A stretch of DNA of 5,372 nucleotides from Candidatus Saccharibacteria bacterium UBA2834 (GTDB taxonomy: Bacteria; Patescibacteriota; Saccharimonadia; Saccharimonadales; Saccharimonadaceae). The notes below the pieces were generated by a model. That model was given only the letters and a program-made list of their open reading frames with translations. It ran no database searches and was not told the origin of the DNA. Shown here piece by piece: positions 5,232-5,372 of this stretch (position 1 is its first letter; each line of letters starts with the position of its first letter). The translations under genes were made by a program, and so were the position numbers. The stretch covers positions 1,837 to 7,208 of the forward strand of contig DEGE01000015.1 in NCBI GenBank assembly GCA_002351365.1, in the 5' to 3' direction.

Positions 5232-5244
5232 GATATAAAAACGT

Positions 5245-5319
5245 CGGGGATTGGCGCAGTGGTAGCATGCACGCCTGGGGGGCGTGAGGCCGCCAGTTCG
5301 AACCTGGTATCCCCGACCA
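5245..5319 (+). tRNA. tRNA-Pro (anticodon GGG), CCA encoded
   Basis: The acceptor CGGGGAT (5245-5251) pairs fully with ATCCCCG, followed by discriminator A and a genomic CCA. The anticodon stem CACGC/GCGTG holds the loop CTGGGGG, with GGG at 5277-5279. The T-arm GCCAG-TTCGAAC-CTGGT is intact and has the G49-U65 pair seen in E. coli tRNA-Pro; C1-G72 and A73 also match the proline set. The D-stem GCGC/GCAT has a C11-A24 mismatch and a G10-U25 wobble, and the D-loop is short (7 nt). The tRNA reads CCC and CCU codons. A T-rich stretch (5320-5330) follows and may end transcription. Confidence 0.96.
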
Positions 5320-5322
5320 TTT

Positions 5323-5372
5323 TTATTGTTCTAGATATTCGTTGATTTTGGCTTTAGCCGTATCAACAGTCG
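5323..5372 (-). CDS. C-terminal end of an unidentified gene (partial, runs off the window end)
   Basis: On the minus strand the last 15 codons read TVDTAKAKINEYLEQ, then TAA at 5325-5323. The sequence has an amphipathic helical look, as at many protein C-termini, and its end abuts the convergent tRNA by 3 nt, in keeping with the tight packing here. Too little is present to name a product. The frame could also be chance, since only 50 nt are visible. Confidence 0.5.
   Translation of the reverse strand, partial: TVDTAKAKINEYLEQ

Noticed and set aside
5234..5239. TATAAA just before tRNA-Pro as its own promoter
   Set aside because: The predicted start would fall at or inside tRNA position 1 and there is no -35. 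Co-transcription with the nitroreductase gene 13 nt upstream is simpler.

Overview
The window is a compact bacterial chromosome segment: short intergenic gaps, mixed-strand genes and convergent genes that share one terminator. All seven visible stop codons are TAA, and the reading frames stay open under the standard code, with no in-frame TGA. The mix of a divergent zinc-free type-B bL31 with an Ala/Lys tail, near-leaderless promoters and small genes without known homologues fits a Patescibacteria/CPR lineage, most plausibly Saccharibacteria (TM7). That placement is an inference from style and recalled sequences; no 16S or marker tree was possible here.

Layout. 1-655 (-): N-terminal part of seryl-tRNA synthetase. 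656-863: intergenic region with a near-consensus sigma-70 promoter firing rightward and a structured leader of about 100 nt. 864-1280 (+): an unusual 138-aa poly-aspartate protein closed by a strong terminator. 1377-1754 (+): a small two-helix membrane protein with an apparently leaderless start. 1792-3774 (-): a 660-aa single-pass membrane-anchored protein with a Pro-rich cytoplasmic tail and an external WG-like repeat domain. 3894-4223 (+): ribosomal protein bL31 type B. 4267-4684 (-): a broken queH (epoxyqueuosine reductase) with an internal deletion and frame change. 4722-5231 (+): a nitroreductase-family flavoprotein. 5245-5319 (+): tRNA-Pro(GGG). 5323-5372 (-): the last 15 codons of an unidentified gene.

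The genes do not form one pathway. Translation functions (serS, bL31, tRNA-Pro and the former tRNA-modification gene queH) lie among envelope and unknown genes, mostly as single transcription units with their own promoter. The strongest candidate for something undescribed is the poly-Asp gene. It has a TTGACA-17-TATTAT promoter, three small hairpins in its leader, a strong Shine-Dalgarno, GC-rich codon use unlike its neighbours and a 10-bp terminator, which suggests an abundant small acidic protein of unknown role. The clearest sign of genome decay is queH. Its start and catalytic CC motif survive, but the middle of the protein is missing and the remainder is out of frame.
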